DNA of 32,793 nt from Desulfobacteraceae bacterium (GTDB taxonomy: Bacteria; Desulfobacterota; Desulfobacteria; Desulfobacterales; UBA5616). Made by a program: the position numbers and the translations under genes. The stretch lies in the NCBI GenBank assembly GCA_013791935.1, contig VMSV01000111.1, forward strand, positions 1 to 32,793, read 5' to 3'. The notes under the pieces are model-generated. The model did not search any database, was not told where the DNA came from, and worked only from the letters and a program-made list of their open reading frames with translations. This document shows, piece by piece, positions 30,056 to 32,793 of this stretch (its first letter is position 1; every line of letters starts with the position of its first letter).

Positions 30056-31471
30056 ATGTTGAATCATCCTTTGGAAGAAATCCTTCATCCCGGTTCCATT
30101 GCCGTGGTCGGAGCATCACCCACCGGACGCGGAGGGGGCTTTGTCACCCCGCTCATTGACCAGGGATTTAAGGGCCCCATATACCCTATCAATCCCAAAT
30201 ATGACGAAATCCATGGTTTTAAAGCCTATGGCCGGGTCACGGATATTCCCGGCCCTGTTGATTTTGTGATCTCTTCAATCCCTGCCACAGCCATCTTGGA
30301 TTTAATGGATGATTGCGTGGCAAAAAAGGTCAAATGCGTCCATTTGTTTACCGCCCGTTTCAGTGAGACCGGGAGAAAAGATGCGGCGGACCTGGAAAAG
30401 GAGCTGCTTAGAAGGGCGCACGCGGGAAATGTGAGACTGATCGGCCCGAACTGTATGGGGGTTTATCACCCGAAACAGGGAATGGCGTTTAATGAAAATA
30501 TGCCCAAGCAATCCGGGCCTGTGGGTTTGGTATCCCAGTCCGGTCAGGTTGTGGGAGAAATTGTTGCCAGATCCGCCGTCCGGCGAATATTTTTCAGTAA
30601 AGCCATCAGTTATGGAAACGCGCTTGATTTCAATGAATGCGACTATCTGGAATATTTTGCCCAGGATCCTGAAACAAAAATCGTGTTGATGTATGTGGAG
30701 GGCTTGCGGGATGGGCAACGGTTTACAAAACTGTTAAAGGAAACAACCGCCAAAAAACCTGTGATTATTTTAAAAGGCGGACGAGGAAAAGCCGGAACCC
30801 GGGCAACGGCCTCCCATACGGCGTCCATGGCCGGATCACGGCTGTTGTGGGAATCCATGATCCGTCAATGCGGTGCGGTTTCTGTGGCCGATATTGATGA
30901 GTTGATCGATGTGGCGGCTTGTTTTGAGCGGATTCCCAAAATCGCGGGACGTCGAACCGCCGTGGCCGGTGGCAGTGGAGGAAGCAGTGTCCAGGCGGCG
31001 GATCAGTGTGAAGAGGCCGGTCTGGACATCATCGATTTGCCCCGGGACATCCGGGAGACCTTAAAAGCCGAGGGAAGCCCCATTTGGGACTGGATCAATA
31101 ATCCCGCGGATTTTTCCATTGCCATGGGAGAGGAAGAGGCGGCCTTGCGCATCATGAAGCTCATGGCGGAACATCCGGATTTTGATCTTTTTATCCTGTT
31201 TGCCATGCCACCCTGGAGACAGACCAAGGACAATTTCGATCTGGATCAAGCCATGCAACGGTATACTCCCGTGGTATCCACCAAACCCGCGGTGGTGGTC
31301 TACCAGGACTGGCCGAGAAATATGACGCCGGACAAGGGATGGTTTGATGAGGTTTCAGAGCAGATCAGGGGAAAATTTCATGAAATGGGACTTCCGGTTT
31401 ATGCTTCGGTGATTCAGGCTGCCAGGGCGGCGGTCAAGGTGGTGGATTATTGGGAGCGCAGGAAAGCCTAA
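30056..31471 (+). CDS. Acyl-CoA synthetase (ADP-forming), alpha-type subunit
   Basis: These enzymes interconvert an acyl-CoA, ADP and phosphate with the free acid, CoA and ATP. The 471 residues contain an N-terminal CoA-binding Rossmann domain (Ile-Ala-Val-Val-Gly-Ala-Ser near 15) and two succinyl-CoA-ligase-like domains. Gly-Pro-Asn-Cys-Met-Gly near 130 and the phosphorylated histidine His254 in Ala-Ser-His-Thr-Ala-Ser-Met-Ala-Gly are both present. The ATP-grasp (beta) part found in fused forms is absent, so a separate beta subunit is needed; none is in the window. Such enzymes make ATP from acetyl-CoA or aryl/acyl-CoAs, or activate acids for degradation. The thiolase beyond the terminator points to fatty or aromatic acid metabolism, but the substrate is unknown. 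Confidence 0.88.
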   Translation: MLNHPLEEILHPGSIAVVGASPTGRGGGFVTPLIDQGFKGPIYPINPKYDEIHGFKAYGRVTDIPGPVDFVISSIPATAILDLMDDCVAKKVKCVHLFTARFSETGRKDAADLEKELLRRAHAGNVRLIGPNCMGVYHPKQGMAFNENMPKQSGPVGLVSQSGQVVGEIVARSAVRRIFFSKAISYGNALDFNECDYLEYFAQDPETKIVLMYVEGLRDGQRFTKLLKETTAKKPVIILKGGRGKAGTRATASHTASMAGSRLLWESMIRQCGAVSVADIDELIDVAACFERIPKIAGRRTAVAGGSGGSSVQAADQCEEAGLDIIDLPRDIRETLKAEGSPIWDWINNPADFSIAMGEEEAALRIMKLMAEHPDFDLFILFAMPPWRQTKDNFDLDQAMQRYTPVVSTKPAVVVYQDWPRNMTPDKGWFDEVSEQIRGKFHEMGLPVYASVIQAARAAVKVVDYWERRKA

Positions 31472-31498
31472 ATAACTTCAAAACGGAAAGAAAATATG

Positions 31499-31536
31499 AA
31501 AGCCCGTGCGCTTGAAGCTGCACGGGCTTTTTTTTT
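31499..31536 (+). terminator. Strong intrinsic terminator, probably bidirectional
   Basis: AAAGCCCGTGC (31499-31509) pairs perfectly with GCACGGGCTTT (31520-31530) over a 10-nt loop, and the T-run extends to 31536. It ends the rightward acyl-CoA synthetase transcript. The A-rich left flank gives a weaker T-rich tail for the leftward thiolase transcript. Confidence 0.92.
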
Positions 31537-31568
31537 ATCCTTCGGATGGATTGGCAGTTCAGAGCGGA

Positions 31569-32793
31569 TTACGCTGCATCCACATTTTCCAGGATGGTGG
31601 CGATTCCTTGTCCTGCGCCGATGCACTGGGTGGCCAAGCCGTATCGTTTGCCGCTTCTTCGGAGTTCATGGCTGACCGTCAGGAGCAGACGGGCCCCGGT
31701 TGCACCGATGGGATGGCCGATCCCCAGAGATCCTCCGTTGACGTTGACTTTATCATTGGAGATTCCGGTTTCTTTTAGCGTGGGAATGACCTGGGCCGCA
31801 AAGGCTTCGTTGAATTCAACCCGGTCGATTTGTTCTGCCGCCAGTCCGGCATGTTTCAGGGCTTTTTTAATGGCCACCACCGGACCCACTCCCATGATGG
31901 ATTGTTTTACGCCGCCCACGGCCCACCCTACGATTCGGGTGAGGGGATTCAAGCCCAATTGCAGGGCCATTTCCTCGGCCATGATGAGAACCGTGGATAC
32001 GCCGGAGTTGGTGGGGCATGAGTTCCCGGCGGTGATGGACAATTCCTGGCCGCTATGGCTGACGATGCCTTTCACCGGACCCAGTTTTGCCAGGCCTTCC
32101 ATGGTGGTGTTGGCTCGAAGGCTTTCATCCGTATCAAAGGTGATCATGGGACCTTTTTCGTCCGCAAGCCAGTTCCCTTTGTCATCAAAGACCGGGTCTT
32201 CCACTTGAAGGGGGATGACCTCATCCTTGTACTTGCCTGCAGCGTAGGCCGCACCCAGGTTTTGCTGGCTTCTCACCGTAAAGGCATCCATTTCCTGCCG
32301 GGTAAGACCGAACATTTCCACCACGTTCTGGGCGGTCTGAACCATGGATTGCATGATATTGAGTTTTAAAAGGAAATCCGGAATGGGGGTTGAAAAATAC
32401 TCAAAATGGTCATGGGCCATTTTGCTTTGAATTTCATTCAATTCCATCAATCTGGGATTGAAATTATTGGTTCGGTTCAGTTGAGACATGTCTCCAGCAC
32501 CCCTCATGCCCCGGCCCATTTTTTCAATGCCCAGAGAAATGCCGCAGTCATAAGCACCCAGCATGATGGCCATGGCGATTCGCTGGGCGGTCTCCATGCT
32601 GGAGCCGCACTGCCGGTTGCTCATGAAATTGGTGGTTTCATACGGCAGACCCGCCAGACGGGCCACATTGCCCAAACCGGCCAGATCCTGCTGGTTGGCG
32701 CCGTGGCCGATGCCGATATCTGCAATCATGGTGGGTTTGACTTTGGGGTTTCTCTCCAGCAGGGTTCTGATTAGCAAAGCGCCCACTTCATCC
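31569..32793 (-). CDS. Thiolase (acetyl-CoA acetyltransferase family), N-terminus cut by window edge
   Basis: Thiolases either cleave 3-ketoacyl-CoA in beta-oxidation or condense two acetyl-CoA. The frame is open to the right edge (Asp-Glu-Val-Gly-Ala-Leu-Leu at the border), so roughly the first 20-30 residues are missing; about 408 are present. Catalytic elements are all visible: nucleophile Cys in Asn-Arg-Gln-Cys-Gly-Ser-Ser-Met, Asn-Glu-Ala-Phe-Ala, His in Gly-His-Pro-Ile-Gly-Ala-Thr-Gly, and the second Cys in Cys-Ile-Gly-Ala-Gly-Gln-Gly, where Ala replaces the commoner Gly. Overall similarity to long-chain (FadA/FadI-like) 3-ketoacyl-CoA thiolases is plausible. It is convergent with the acyl-CoA synthetase gene and shares its terminator. 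Confidence 0.92.
   Translation of the reverse strand, partial: DEVGALLIRTLLERNPKVKPTMIADIGIGHGANQQDLAGLGNVARLAGLPYETTNFMSNRQCGSSMETAQRIAMAIMLGAYDCGISLGIEKMGRGMRGAGDMSQLNRTNNFNPRLMELNEIQSKMAHDHFEYFSTPIPDFLLKLNIMQSMVQTAQNVVEMFGLTRQEMDAFTVRSQQNLGAAYAAGKYKDEVIPLQVEDPVFDDKGNWLADEKGPMITFDTDESLRANTTMEGLAKLGPVKGIVSHSGQELSITAGNSCPTNSGVSTVLIMAEEMALQLGLNPLTRIVGWAVGGVKQSIMGVGPVVAIKKALKHAGLAAEQIDRVEFNEAFAAQVIPTLKETGISNDKVNVNGGSLGIGHPIGATGARLLLTVSHELRRSGKRYGLATQCIGAGQGIATILENVDAA

Overview
The window looks like chromosome from a Gram-negative, probably anaerobic bacterium of the Desulfobacterota (sulfate-reducer type). The evidence is indirect: roughly balanced GC, outer-membrane systems (TolC, RND pump, lipoproteins, HtrA), a giant pyruvate-carboxylase-like enzyme, an ADP-forming acyl-CoA synthetase subunit, a thiolase and an Ino1 of the actinobacterial/deltaproteobacterial type. 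No rRNA, tRNA, CRISPR array, phage or IS element was seen.

Region 1 (1-3100) is an integron end plus small accessory genes. An IntI-type tyrosine recombinase reads rightwards. To its left lie an attI-like junction, one complete leftward gene cassette (98-723) encoding a nucleotidyltransferase-fold protein, a folded 58-bp attC site, and the first 27 codons of a second cassette gene running off the window. The attI/integrase-promoter segment carries five copies of TGGAAAAT arranged as nested inverted repeats, which looks like an operator. Downstream of intI are GC-rich hairpin repeats, a small acidic unknown protein and a ParE/RelE-type toxin-antitoxin pair.

Region 2 (3100-8350) is metabolic. 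A CDP-alcohol phosphatidyltransferase and an IlvD-family dehydratase run left, and myo-inositol-1-phosphate synthase and an MpsC/DUF2294 protein run right. The divergent transferase/Ino1 pair suggests phosphatidylinositol-type lipid synthesis. A leader with promoter, hairpin and intrinsic terminator precedes a biotin protein ligase, which is followed directly by a 1231-residue biotin carboxylase/carboxyltransferase/biotinyl protein with an unusual C-terminal zinc ribbon. The ligase probably biotinylates its neighbour.

Region 3 (12200-19230) is a leftward five-gene unit: TolC-like lipoprotein, RND adaptor and RND pump (joined by 4-bp overlaps), then a DUF3783 protein and an unrecognised conserved protein.

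Region 4 (19690-28010) is an envelope block: a small L,D-transpeptidase, an HtrA-like protease, a Braun-type lipoprotein ending in lysine, a LysM/L,D-transpeptidase, an NdvB-like GH17-GT2 glucan synthase and a membrane protein with a spermidine-synthase-like domain. The lipoprotein/transpeptidase pair is a plausible covalent outer-membrane-to-peptidoglycan tether.

Region 5 (28090-32793) has a small unknown protein behind a near-consensus promoter, a second nucleotidyltransferase-fold protein, a small lipoprotein, an acyl-CoA synthetase (ADP-forming) alpha-type protein and, convergent across a strong terminator, a thiolase truncated at the window edge.
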